From contig NZ_CAMPKE010000011.1 of the NCBI RefSeq assembly GCF_946887195.1, positions 62,001 through 126,000 of the forward strand: a stretch of DNA of 64,000 nucleotides, written 5' to 3'. Shown here in pieces: positions 20,414 through 27,750 of the stretch (the stretch's first letter is position 1; the number at the start of each line of letters is the position of its first letter). Both the position numbers and the translations under genes were made by a program. The notes beneath the pieces were generated by a model, which saw only the letters and a program-made list of their open reading frames with translations, made no database searches and was not told the origin of the DNA. The stretch comes from an uncultured Halomonas sp. Lineage in GTDB: Bacteria; Pseudomonadota; Gammaproteobacteria; Pseudomonadales; Halomonadaceae.

Positions 20414-22921
20414 ATGTCGGTAGCAAAGAGTCAGAGGTGTGCCTTGGTCGATCCGCTTTATGCCTGGTGGGCTCAGCAATTGGTGTTATGCGGCTGGGCT
20501 TTCGAACCCGATCCCACCGCCGTGGAGCCAGCGCTTGCCGGCGAGCGCCTGGTTCGATTGGGCGTGGCCGATCGTGGCGAGCTGGGCTGGCGGTTGCTCG
20601 AGGCCTTCCCGCCCGAAGCGCCGGATCCCCAGCGCCAGCTCGCCGCGCTGGAGTTGCTGGCGCTGGCCGTGGCGGCGAACTGGTTGGCACCGCTGCAGGG
20701 TCAAGCCTGGGTCCAGCGGCTGGCTCGTACCATCCAGACGCAGTATGGCTCCCTCGACGACTGGTTGAAGGCGCTGCGTGTGGCTCGCCGGGAGGAGGGC
20801 TGGACTCACGGCGACGAGGCGTTCGCCTTCGCCAGCGAGGCGTTGGCCAAGCTCGAGCACGATGGCGACGGAATGACCTGGGAGTTGCTTGGCGAATACC
20901 TGGCGACACGGCGCGACATGCCGCTATGGCCAGACGGCGACGATGGCCGGCTTTGGCGGTTGCGCGCGGGCTTCGCGCCGGTGCTGGCGCTGCCGGCCAG
21001 ACACCTGCTGGATTGGCCGGATGCGGCTGCCTGGCTGGGTGACGTGTGGCGAATTCACGATCGTGAGGAGATGATTCGCGTGCTGCTGTGGCTGGCCAGT
21101 CAGGGCCATCGCTACGGTTGGGACGTCGATGCCTCGCGCCTGCTGGAGCAAGGCGACATGGCGCGTCAGGCCTGGCTGGCGGGACTTGGTGAACAGCTTG
21201 GCGATCAGCGCGAGCAGCGTCGCTACGGGCGCGTGCTATTGTCCTTCATCGAGCGTGGCGAGCCGCTGGAATGGGCTGCCTGGGATTGGCTGCGGCTGGT
21301 CGATCTGGCCTATGCCGGATTGGCGCTGGGCTGGCTGGAGGTTGCCGAGGCCGAAACCTTCGCGGCGCATGGCGCGGACCTGCTGACACGGCGCTACAGC
21401 GATTGGTCGGCGCTGGCCCAGGCCTATCAGCGGGGGCGCAGTCTCTTCGAGGGCGCCGACCATCTGCGCGATCAGAGCGGCGACTGGTCGCTGCTGCTGC
21501 ATTCGCCGATCAGTCCATGGCGAGTCCCGCTGCATGAGTTGCTTGACGATGCGCACCGCGAAACATCGCGAGCGGCGATTCGTGCCTGGCGTGGCGACCC
21601 CCGCCATTGGGTGTTGGCGTTGGCATCGATACGCGAGCCGGAACTGCTCTATCGCCAGGGGATCGGTATCGCGCCGGACGACGCCCGGCGCCAGGACGCA
21701 CGGCGCTACCTGACCGAAAGCCTGGGTCTGTTCCCCGACGAAGGCATCCAAGGGCTGGCACGCTATTGGCTGCCGGGTCAGGCTCATCATCTCAACCAAC
21801 TGGCCGCCGATGCCGCCCATGGTGCGTTGCCGCCGTTGGAAACGCCCTTCGGGCGCCCATCGGCCGATGCCGCTGCGCGGCGCGATGGGCTCAAGCACTG
21901 TGTTCGCCATGCCGCGACCATCCACATGGCCGAGAAGTATGCCTTCTATCTGCTGATGGCCGGCGATAGCGGCGACTTCGATGGCGCCGGTCTGGCCGGG
22001 CTGGGCGAGTCGCTGCGCGGCGTGCTGTGCCGTTTCTATCCCGATCCACGCCGCCTGCTCGATGCCTGGGTGGCTTGGGAAACCGCCTTGCCCGAGATGC
22101 CCGACGACACGCTGGCCCACGAGATTCGCTGGCATCGTGACGACCCGGGCAGTCTCTTTCACTGGCTCGATTGGCACCAGGCCCAGTGGCGAGAGCCGGG
22201 AGCGCGGCCGACATTGAGCCGTTTCACCGCGCTTGCGCTGACCGGGCCGCTGAATGCCGGCATGTGGGGCCAGCCACAGCGCGAAGGTGCCGTCGAGAAC
22301 GAGGCGCTGCAGCAGTGGCTCGACAATCAGTATGGGCTGCATGGCGAGCACGATCTGCGCGATTTCCTCGATTTCCTGCTCGATGTCGGCGACCGTCAGG
22401 AGTACCAGATCAACTATGCGCCCTATACGCTCAATCCTGCTCGGCTGGGGGAGGAGATCGCGATTCTCGAATCCGGCGATTGCGGTGAGGAGGAGCGCAA
22501 TCATCTGCTGCGCCTGCGGCGTGTGCGTGACAACGACGCCGGCTGCAACGACGTCGATATGACGGCCTGGGATCTCGCCCAGGCCGTGGATTTGGCGATT
22601 GCCGGATGCAGCCTGGGCTGGCTGGACGGTCCGGCATTCGGTGCCATACTCGATGCCGCGCAGGAGCAGGCCCAGCGCCACTATGGGAACTGGCACGATT
22701 ACGCGCGGGGACTCTATGCCGGCTATGCCTTTTTCATGGGCGAAACCGGTGAGCGCGAGGCGTTTCTGGTGAGCTTTCGCGAGGGGTTGGTGGCGTGGCT
22801 GAGTGGCGCGCCGCCGCTCACGGGTGCCTGGGCGAGTCTGGATTTTCCCGGGGCGCGCCCGCGGCACTGGGCACCGTTGCATATCGATACGTTGCCCGGT
22901 GACGCCAAGACCTTGCACTGA
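20414..22921 (+). CDS. Large DUF1266-like repeat protein of unknown function
   Basis: An 835-residue, acidic, tryptophan-rich soluble protein with no signal peptide or membrane segment. The residue 206-245 region (WRIHDREEMIRVLLWLASQGHR) resembles the DUF1266 opening. Helical units of the form 'DLAxAGxxLGWL...YxxWxxxxxGYxxG' recur near residues 289-345 and 715-785. More diverged versions are near 73-140 and 492-570, suggesting four tandem units. E. coli relatives with DUF1266 (YbeR, YbeU) lack a known function. The start is uncertain: ATG 20414 has no clear ribosome-binding site, whereas TTG 20444 has GAGG 6 bp upstream. The ORF is open back to 20357. It is followed 47 bp later by the ligase gene. 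Confidence 0.65.
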   Translation: MSVAKSQRCALVDPLYAWWAQQLVLCGWAFEPDPTAVEPALAGERLVRLGVADRGELGWRLLEAFPPEAPDPQRQLAALELLALAVAANWLAPLQGQAWVQRLARTIQTQYGSLDDWLKALRVARREEGWTHGDEAFAFASEALAKLEHDGDGMTWELLGEYLATRRDMPLWPDGDDGRLWRLRAGFAPVLALPARHLLDWPDAAAWLGDVWRIHDREEMIRVLLWLASQGHRYGWDVDASRLLEQGDMARQAWLAGLGEQLGDQREQRRYGRVLLSFIERGEPLEWAAWDWLRLVDLAYAGLALGWLEVAEAETFAAHGADLLTRRYSDWSALAQAYQRGRSLFEGADHLRDQSGDWSLLLHSPISPWRVPLHELLDDAHRETSRAAIRAWRGDPRHWVLALASIREPELLYRQGIGIAPDDARRQDARRYLTESLGLFPDEGIQGLARYWLPGQAHHLNQLAADAAHGALPPLETPFGRPSADAAARRDGLKHCVRHAATIHMAEKYAFYLLMAGDSGDFDGAGLAGLGESLRGVLCRFYPDPRRLLDAWVAWETALPEMPDDTLAHEIRWHRDDPGSLFHWLDWHQAQWREPGARPTLSRFTALALTGPLNAGMWGQPQREGAVENEALQQWLDNQYGLHGEHDLRDFLDFLLDVGDRQEYQINYAPYTLNPARLGEEIAILESGDCGEEERNHLLRLRRVRDNDAGCNDVDMTAWDLAQAVDLAIAGCSLGWLDGPAFGAILDAAQEQAQRHYGNWHDYARGLYAGYAFFMGETGEREAFLVSFREGLVAWLSGAPPLTGAWASLDFPGARPRHWAPLHIDTLPGDAKTLH

Positions 22922-22968
22922 CACGTTGCTCAGAATCCATCCGGCATTCGGCCAATCCAGGTAATCGC

Positions 22969-24771
22969 ATGACTGCATGCACCTCCGCTGTAGATCGACG
23001 CCTGATCGCGGCGTTCATCGGTACTGCACTGGTCACGTTCAGCGTAGCGCTGCATGTGAGTTTCCCTAACATGGGCGGGTCCGGACTGCGCTTGCCATTC
23101 AATGCGGCGGTAGCGATGGGCATGGCGCTGATGACCGCGCTGGCGCTGTGGCCGGCGGCTCATGGGTGCATTCGCATCAGCGGTTTTCAGCGCGGCCTAT
23201 GGCTGATGGTGGCACTGCTGTGGCTACCGCTTGCCTGGTCATGGGACGCGACCGCCGTGAGCGCGCTGCCGCGACTCATAGGGCTGACCACTGGCGCGCT
23301 ACTGCTACTGGGTCTCGAGCAGCTTGCTTTCGAACGCCGGCATTGGGTGGCGCTGCTATTCGCCATCTATTTCGGCACCTTACTGGAAGCCACTCTGGCC
23401 TGGTTTCAATACACGCTGCTCGAGCCGGGCAACTGGATGGGTTTCGACCCCGCCTACGGGCGCCCATGGGGCATTTTTCAGCAGTCCAATGTGCTGGCGT
23501 CGTTTCTCGTCACAGGGCTTGCGATCTCGGCGTGGCTGATGGGCGAAGCGTCCAGGCGCTGGTTGCGTGTGACGGCACTGCTGGCGCCGTTGAGCATGCC
23601 GGCGATGCTGCTGGTTCTGGTATCGCGCATCGGCTGGCTGGCGAGCCTGGTGGTCATTGTGTTGTCGATAGCCCACTTGTTGGGGCGCGAACGGCGTGTT
23701 GCCTACGCCTGGACGCTGGCGCTGCTGACCGGCTGCGCCATCGCTTTAGCGTTGTGGTTAGCGACCGACGATCTGGCGCGCTCCAGCGAAACGTTGGGCA
23801 ATACCGGCGCGCGCACTCAAGTCTATATGCATGCGCTGCGCATGATTCTCGAGGCGCCCTTGAGTGGCTGGGGCTACGGTGATTTCCAGTATGCCTTCAT
23901 TCATAGCTTCGCCGATTGGCGCTCGGCTCATCCCGATAACGGTTCGGCGATCTCGGGTAGCTTCGATCATCCACATAACGAGTTGCTGCTATGGGGCGTC
24001 GAGGGTGGATTATTGCCGATGCTAGCCCTGGCTGGTATGGCGCTTTGGGTCGCCTGGCGCTTATGGCGGCACGGCCCGCATGGCGAGCGGTTGATGCTGA
24101 TGGCGCTATTGGCCCCGTTGGCGCTGCACGCCATGACCGAATATCCGTTCTATCATTCGCTGACTCACTGGTTGGTCTTCGTATTGCTACTGGGGCTATT
24201 GGTCAGCCGCAGTTGGCCGGCCCGCGAGCGCGCCAACCGCTATACTTTCGGCATTCGTGTCGGTGCTTGGCTGGGCGTGCCTCTGGTATGGCTGTTCATG
24301 ATCACGCACTTGTACAGCTTGTGGCAGGTTAGCGCCTACCTGCAGAGCGGAGGCAGGGAGGTGCAGCGTTTGACACGGGTCATCAATCCACTGGGGATTC
24401 CCGAAACGCTGGATTTCATGTTGATGACCCAACAGCTCGATGCCGCTGCCGGGCTCGGCATGCAGGATCAGGTTCGCGATTACCTGGCATGGGCCGAGCG
24501 TACGGCACACCATTATCCAACGCCGGCGCTTTACGCCAATAGGATCGAGGCCTGGCGGATTCTAGGCGATGAGGCGCAAGCCGAGGCGATGCTGGCCAAA
24601 GCGGAGTATCTATACCCGAACGATAGGGTGATCGCCGCCGCCGCCAGGCGCTTGAACGCCAGTAGCAAGGCGCCGGCGACCTTTGCGTTGGAACCTTCTC
24701 CACCGGGAGCCGCAAGCGACGCTGATTCCGATATCGAAAGCGGTACGTCGACCGTTTATCAGGCGCCTTGA
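22969..24771 (+). CDS. PglL-type O-oligosaccharyltransferase / O-antigen ligase family protein
   Basis: 600-residue polytopic inner-membrane protein of the Wzy_C/PglL superfamily. Members transfer lipid-linked glycans to protein serines (PglL) or to lipid A core (WaaL). The N-terminal block HVSFPNMGGSGLRLPFN is characteristic of the PglL_A region, and the periplasmic catalytic loop motif DHPHNELLLWGVEGG lies near residue 334. The C-terminal roughly 170 residues form a Wzy_C_2-like soluble domain with TPR-like helices (YLAWAERTAHHYPTPALYAN). AGGTAA precedes the ATG. No pilin, glycan synthesis or flippase gene is adjacent. The PglL assignment is favoured, but acceptor and glycan are unknown. 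Confidence 0.75.
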   Translation: MTACTSAVDRRLIAAFIGTALVTFSVALHVSFPNMGGSGLRLPFNAAVAMGMALMTALALWPAAHGCIRISGFQRGLWLMVALLWLPLAWSWDATAVSALPRLIGLTTGALLLLGLEQLAFERRHWVALLFAIYFGTLLEATLAWFQYTLLEPGNWMGFDPAYGRPWGIFQQSNVLASFLVTGLAISAWLMGEASRRWLRVTALLAPLSMPAMLLVLVSRIGWLASLVVIVLSIAHLLGRERRVAYAWTLALLTGCAIALALWLATDDLARSSETLGNTGARTQVYMHALRMILEAPLSGWGYGDFQYAFIHSFADWRSAHPDNGSAISGSFDHPHNELLLWGVEGGLLPMLALAGMALWVAWRLWRHGPHGERLMLMALLAPLALHAMTEYPFYHSLTHWLVFVLLLGLLVSRSWPARERANRYTFGIRVGAWLGVPLVWLFMITHLYSLWQVSAYLQSGGREVQRLTRVINPLGIPETLDFMLMTQQLDAAAGLGMQDQVRDYLAWAERTAHHYPTPALYANRIEAWRILGDEAQAEAMLAKAEYLYPNDRVIAAAARRLNASSKAPATFALEPSPPGAASDADSDIESGTSTVYQAP

Positions 24772-24908
24772 TGCGATAAGCGTCGAAACGCCAAACGGCC
24801 GGCCGGGCAATGACAGGCGATACCGTTTGCTCTATTATCGAGCGTTCATATGCGGGGGCCTCTCAGGCACCCGCTCGCCATGGCAAGCGAGCCGATGACA
24901 GGCCGCTT

Positions 24909-24937
24909 TGGGAGTGGTACTTCGGGCATCACTCCCA
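24909..24937 (+). other. Hairpin in the leader of the NlpC/P60 gene
   Basis: An 8-bp perfect stem (TGGGAGTG 24909-24916 with CACTCCCA 24930-24937) surrounds a 13-base loop. It sits 64 bp before the lipoprotein start, with no T-run. It could be a weak transcript end for the ligase gene or a leader structure; the function is not shown. Confidence 0.3.
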
Positions 24938-25000
24938 CAGCGACATTCCATGCGACGCGGTGTCGGTGGGGTCGGTTCGATGGAGCGAACGAGGTCGCTG

Positions 25001-25603
25001 ATGCTTCGCGTGTCCGCCGTGTGCCTGTTATTGGTCGGCATGTTGAGCGGCTGTGCAGGGGCGCCCCAAACATCACCCGCCGATGCTCGTATGAATGACG
25101 CATCGGGCACGTATTCCGAAAATTCTCATCGGTTATCGCCGGTCAACCAACTGGCTGAGCAATTGCGTGATTTCCGGCGTGTTTCGCCACAGCTGATCCG
25201 TCAGGCGCTGCTCGCCGAACACCGGCGCTGGGTGGGCACGCCCTACCAGTTGGGCGGTGAAAGCCAGCGTGGTATCGACTGCTCGGCGCTGGTCCAGCAA
25301 GTCTTCAGCGAGGCGTTCGCGGTGGAATTGCCGCGTACCACCGGCGGCCAGGTATTGGAAGGCCGGCGCGTCGCGCGCGATGAATTGAACCCCGGCGACC
25401 TGGTGTTCTTCCGGCCGCCGGGGCCTTACCGGCATGTTGGCGTCTATGTCGGCGAAGGCCGTTTCCTGCATGCGTCATCGTCTCAGGGCGTGATCATTTC
25501 GCGTCTGGATAACGTCTACTGGAACCGTTATTACTGGCAGGCCCGTCGTCCGCTGGCGCGCACCGAACTCGCGCAGCGCGCGATTCAGGTCAATGAGAGC
25601 TAA
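25001..25603 (+). CDS. NlpC/P60 family lipoprotein, murein endopeptidase
   Basis: 200-residue outer-membrane or periplasmic lipoprotein with an NlpC/P60 papain-like peptidase domain, related to E. coli MepS (Spr) and NlpC. Such enzymes cut peptide cross-links in peptidoglycan during growth. The signal peptide ends at lipobox LSGC, making C18 the lipidated residue. Catalytic residues are C94 (GIDCSALVQ) and H145 (RHVGVYVGEG), with H157 (FLHASS) as likely third member. The start at 25001 has GAGG 6 bp upstream; ATG 24980 and an ORF opening at 24908 are further upstream and would bury the signal peptide. Confidence 0.87.
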   Translation: MLRVSAVCLLLVGMLSGCAGAPQTSPADARMNDASGTYSENSHRLSPVNQLAEQLRDFRRVSPQLIRQALLAEHRRWVGTPYQLGGESQRGIDCSALVQQVFSEAFAVELPRTTGGQVLEGRRVARDELNPGDLVFFRPPGPYRHVGVYVGEGRFLHASSSQGVIISRLDNVYWNRYYWQARRPLARTELAQRAIQVNES

Positions 25604-25621
25604 TGAGCGAAGCGTCGTTGC

Positions 25622-26821
25622 ATGATCGAAGCCTATAGTCGCGATTGGTGGCGCGCTACCCTGGCGCTGTGTTTGGGGTCGTTTACCGTGTTCGTCAATT
25701 TATATGCGGTGCAACCGCTGCTACCGGCGCTGCGCCAGGACTTTGGCATATCGACATTGACGGCCTCGTTGGCGATGGGCGCTTCGACATTGACCCTGGC
25801 GGTGTCGTTGTTGATCTATGGCCCACTATCGGATGCCATCGGGCGTGGTGCGATCATGCGCATTACCCTGCTACTTGCCACGCTTTGCTCATTGATACTG
25901 CCTTTCGTACCCGACTTCACCACTCTCTTGTTACTGCGCAGCCTGCATGGGTTGGTGCTGGGTGGGCTGCCGGCAGTGGCGATCGCCTGGATGGGCGACG
26001 AGTTCGACAACCCGGCATTGATGCTGGCGGTAGGGCTCTACATCAGCGCCAATACGCTGGGCGGCATCGGGGGGCGTGTACTCGGCGGTATCGCCGGCGA
26101 GTATGGCGGCTGGCAGGCCAGTTTCCTGAGCGTGGGGCTGCTCAGTCTGGTCTGTCTGGCGGTGTTCTGGCGGCTATTGCCGCCGGCGCGGTGCTTCAAG
26201 CCATCGCCGCTGCGTCTTGGCGTGGCCTTGGCCTCGCTGGGCGGGCATCTACGCAACCCATTGTTGCTGGCTGCTTATCTGATCGGTGGGCTCAATTTCT
26301 TCATCTTCATCAACCAGTACAGTTACATCACCTTTCGCTTGAGCGATGCGCCATACGATCTATCGACTCAATGGCTGGGAATGATTTTCTTCACCTATCT
26401 GGGCGGCACGCTGGGATCGGCATTGTCGGGGCGGGTCTCGCAGCGCCTGTCTCAGCCGGTATGCATGATGCTGGGCATCGCAATCCTGATGATTGGCAGT
26501 CTGGTGACGTTGCAGGCGTCATTGACGATGATTCTGCTCGGTCTGGCGATCGGCGCTTTCGGCTTTTTTCTCGCCCATTCGATGGCCTCGAGCTGGGTAG
26601 GGCGACAAGCGCTGCATGCTCGCGGCAGCGCCTCCGCGCTCTACCTGGTGTTCTACTACCTGGGCGCCAGCCTGGGAGGGTTCTATCTCGAGCCGTTCTG
26701 GCAGGCCGCTGGCTGGTTCGGCGTGATATCGGCCTCCTGGCTGGTGCTGGCCATGACAATGGCAATCGCCGCCTGGCTATGGCGGCGAGAGCGCAGACTC
26801 ATCGCCAAGGGCAGCAACTAG
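25622..26821 (+). CDS. MFS transporter, YnfM-like
   Basis: 399-residue twelve-helix major facilitator carrier. The N-terminal LYAVQPLLPALRQDFG and loop 2-3 motif GPLSDAIGRGAIMR strongly resemble E. coli YnfM. The second half carries AHSMASSWVG and SSALYLVFYYLGAS-type segments seen in that family. YnfM relatives are drug/arabinose-efflux-like permeases; the substrate here is unknown. It lies 18 bp after the NlpC/P60 gene and converges on msrA with only 7 bp between stops, so the two transcripts probably overlap. Confidence 0.8.
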   Translation: MIEAYSRDWWRATLALCLGSFTVFVNLYAVQPLLPALRQDFGISTLTASLAMGASTLTLAVSLLIYGPLSDAIGRGAIMRITLLLATLCSLILPFVPDFTTLLLLRSLHGLVLGGLPAVAIAWMGDEFDNPALMLAVGLYISANTLGGIGGRVLGGIAGEYGGWQASFLSVGLLSLVCLAVFWRLLPPARCFKPSPLRLGVALASLGGHLRNPLLLAAYLIGGLNFFIFINQYSYITFRLSDAPYDLSTQWLGMIFFTYLGGTLGSALSGRVSQRLSQPVCMMLGIAILMIGSLVTLQASLTMILLGLAIGAFGFFLAHSMASSWVGRQALHARGSASALYLVFYYLGASLGGFYLEPFWQAAGWFGVISASWLVLAMTMAIAAWLWRRERRLIAKGSN

Positions 26822-26828
26822 GCGCCGG

Positions 26829-27446
26829 TTATTTGCCGGGCAGACCGGCCTGTTCCCCCCAGATTTCCTCCAGACGATCCGTGCGACCGCAGCCGGCCTT
26901 GTAGAAATGGTAGCGTACCGGATTCTTTTCATAGTAGTTCTGATGATACTCCTCGGCGTCCCAGAAACGCTCGGCGGGGAGGATCTGCGTGGCGACTTCA
27001 CGATCGAAGCGTTGCTCGAGTTCGGCCTTGGTCTCTTCGGCCAAGCGTTTCTGCCGCGCGTTATGATAGAAGATAACGCTGCGATATTGGGCACCCGCGT
27101 CGCAGAACTGCCGATTTTCGGCGAACGGATCGATGTTGTGCCAGAACGCCTCGAGCAGGGTGGCATAGTCGACCTTGTCGGGATCGTACGCGACGTGCAC
27201 CGATTCGACGTGTCCGGTACCACCACTGGAAACCTGCTGATAGGTCGGGTTGTCCTGTTCACCGCCGGTATAGCCCGAAGTGGTGGACAGTACCCCGTCG
27301 ATCTCGTCGTAGGCCTGTTCCACGCACCAGAAGCAGCCCCCGGCGAACGTGGCCTCGCCGCGATTGGATGACGTTTCGTCCTGAGCGGAAGCGAAAGGCG
27401 ACATGGCCGTTAACGCCAGTGCCATGAGAGGCAGCCAGATGCGCAT
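26829..27446 (-). CDS. msrA: Peptide methionine sulfoxide reductase A, exported
   Basis: 205-residue MsrA that reduces methionine-S-sulfoxide in proteins. The catalytic motif GGCFWCVE has nucleophile C38, with a second Cys at 41. Recycling cysteines are likely in FCDAGAQ and the C-terminal KAGCGRT. Unlike cytoplasmic MsrA, the first roughly 21 residues (MRIWLPLMALALTAMSPFASA) form a cleavable signal peptide ending ASA, so it should act in the periplasm. The start at 27446 has GGGAGA 8 bp upstream. The open frame extends to 27665, but that part is translation of a palindromic repeat and was rejected. Confidence 0.92.
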   Translation of the reverse strand: MRIWLPLMALALTAMSPFASAQDETSSNRGEATFAGGCFWCVEQAYDEIDGVLSTTSGYTGGEQDNPTYQQVSSGGTGHVESVHVAYDPDKVDYATLLEAFWHNIDPFAENRQFCDAGAQYRSVIFYHNARQKRLAEETKAELEQRFDREVATQILPAERFWDAEEYHQNYYEKNPVRYHFYKAGCGRTDRLEEIWGEQAGLPGK

Positions 27447-27507
27447 GAGTGAATCTCCCGGATCGATGAGGGTCTGTGTTGGAGGCGTAATGCGCCATGA
27501 GGTTCCA

Positions 27508-27673
27508 TTAGGGAATCTCTGCATAAATGCCTGCACGAACGAATGGCTGTGTTGCGCGGTACGCGAAGGCTCGCCTAACTCCATGTTATGTCTCGCCTTC
27601 TGTGTTCCGTGCGCCTTGCCACGCAGCGGCGCCCGCTTCATTCCGTTCGGCGATTTATTCAGCAATTCCTCAG
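27508..27673. repeat. Palindromic element, copy A, between msrA and the TVP38-fusion gene
   Basis: About 166 bp with imperfect terminal inverted repeats: TTAGGGAATCTCTGCATAAAT (27508-27528) and, inverted, ATTTATTCAGCAATTCCTCAG (27653-27673). An inner stem GAAGGC/GCCTTC (27565-27570, 27595-27600) encloses CCTAAC...ATGTTATGT. It is clearly related to the element at 32391-32556: shared blocks include ATAAATGCCTGCACG, ATGTTATGTC and TTCATTCCGTTCG. It fills most of the 304-bp gap between divergent genes. Read as a short non-autonomous mobile or extragenic palindromic repeat. Confidence 0.7.
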
Positions 27674-27750
27674 TTGGGGACTGACCCGTTATGATGGGGG
27701 CGATGCCGACCCGGTCATGCGCCGTCCCGATTACCTAGGAGCGCCTTTAC

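Noticed and set aside
27565..27600. The GCCTAAC...GTTATGT pair in the palindromic elements resembles integron attC core sites.
   Set aside because: GCCTAAC fits the RYYYAAC core, but GTTATGT does not fit GTTRRRY, and the two motifs lie in the loop rather than at the ends of a stem. No integrase or cassette array is present.
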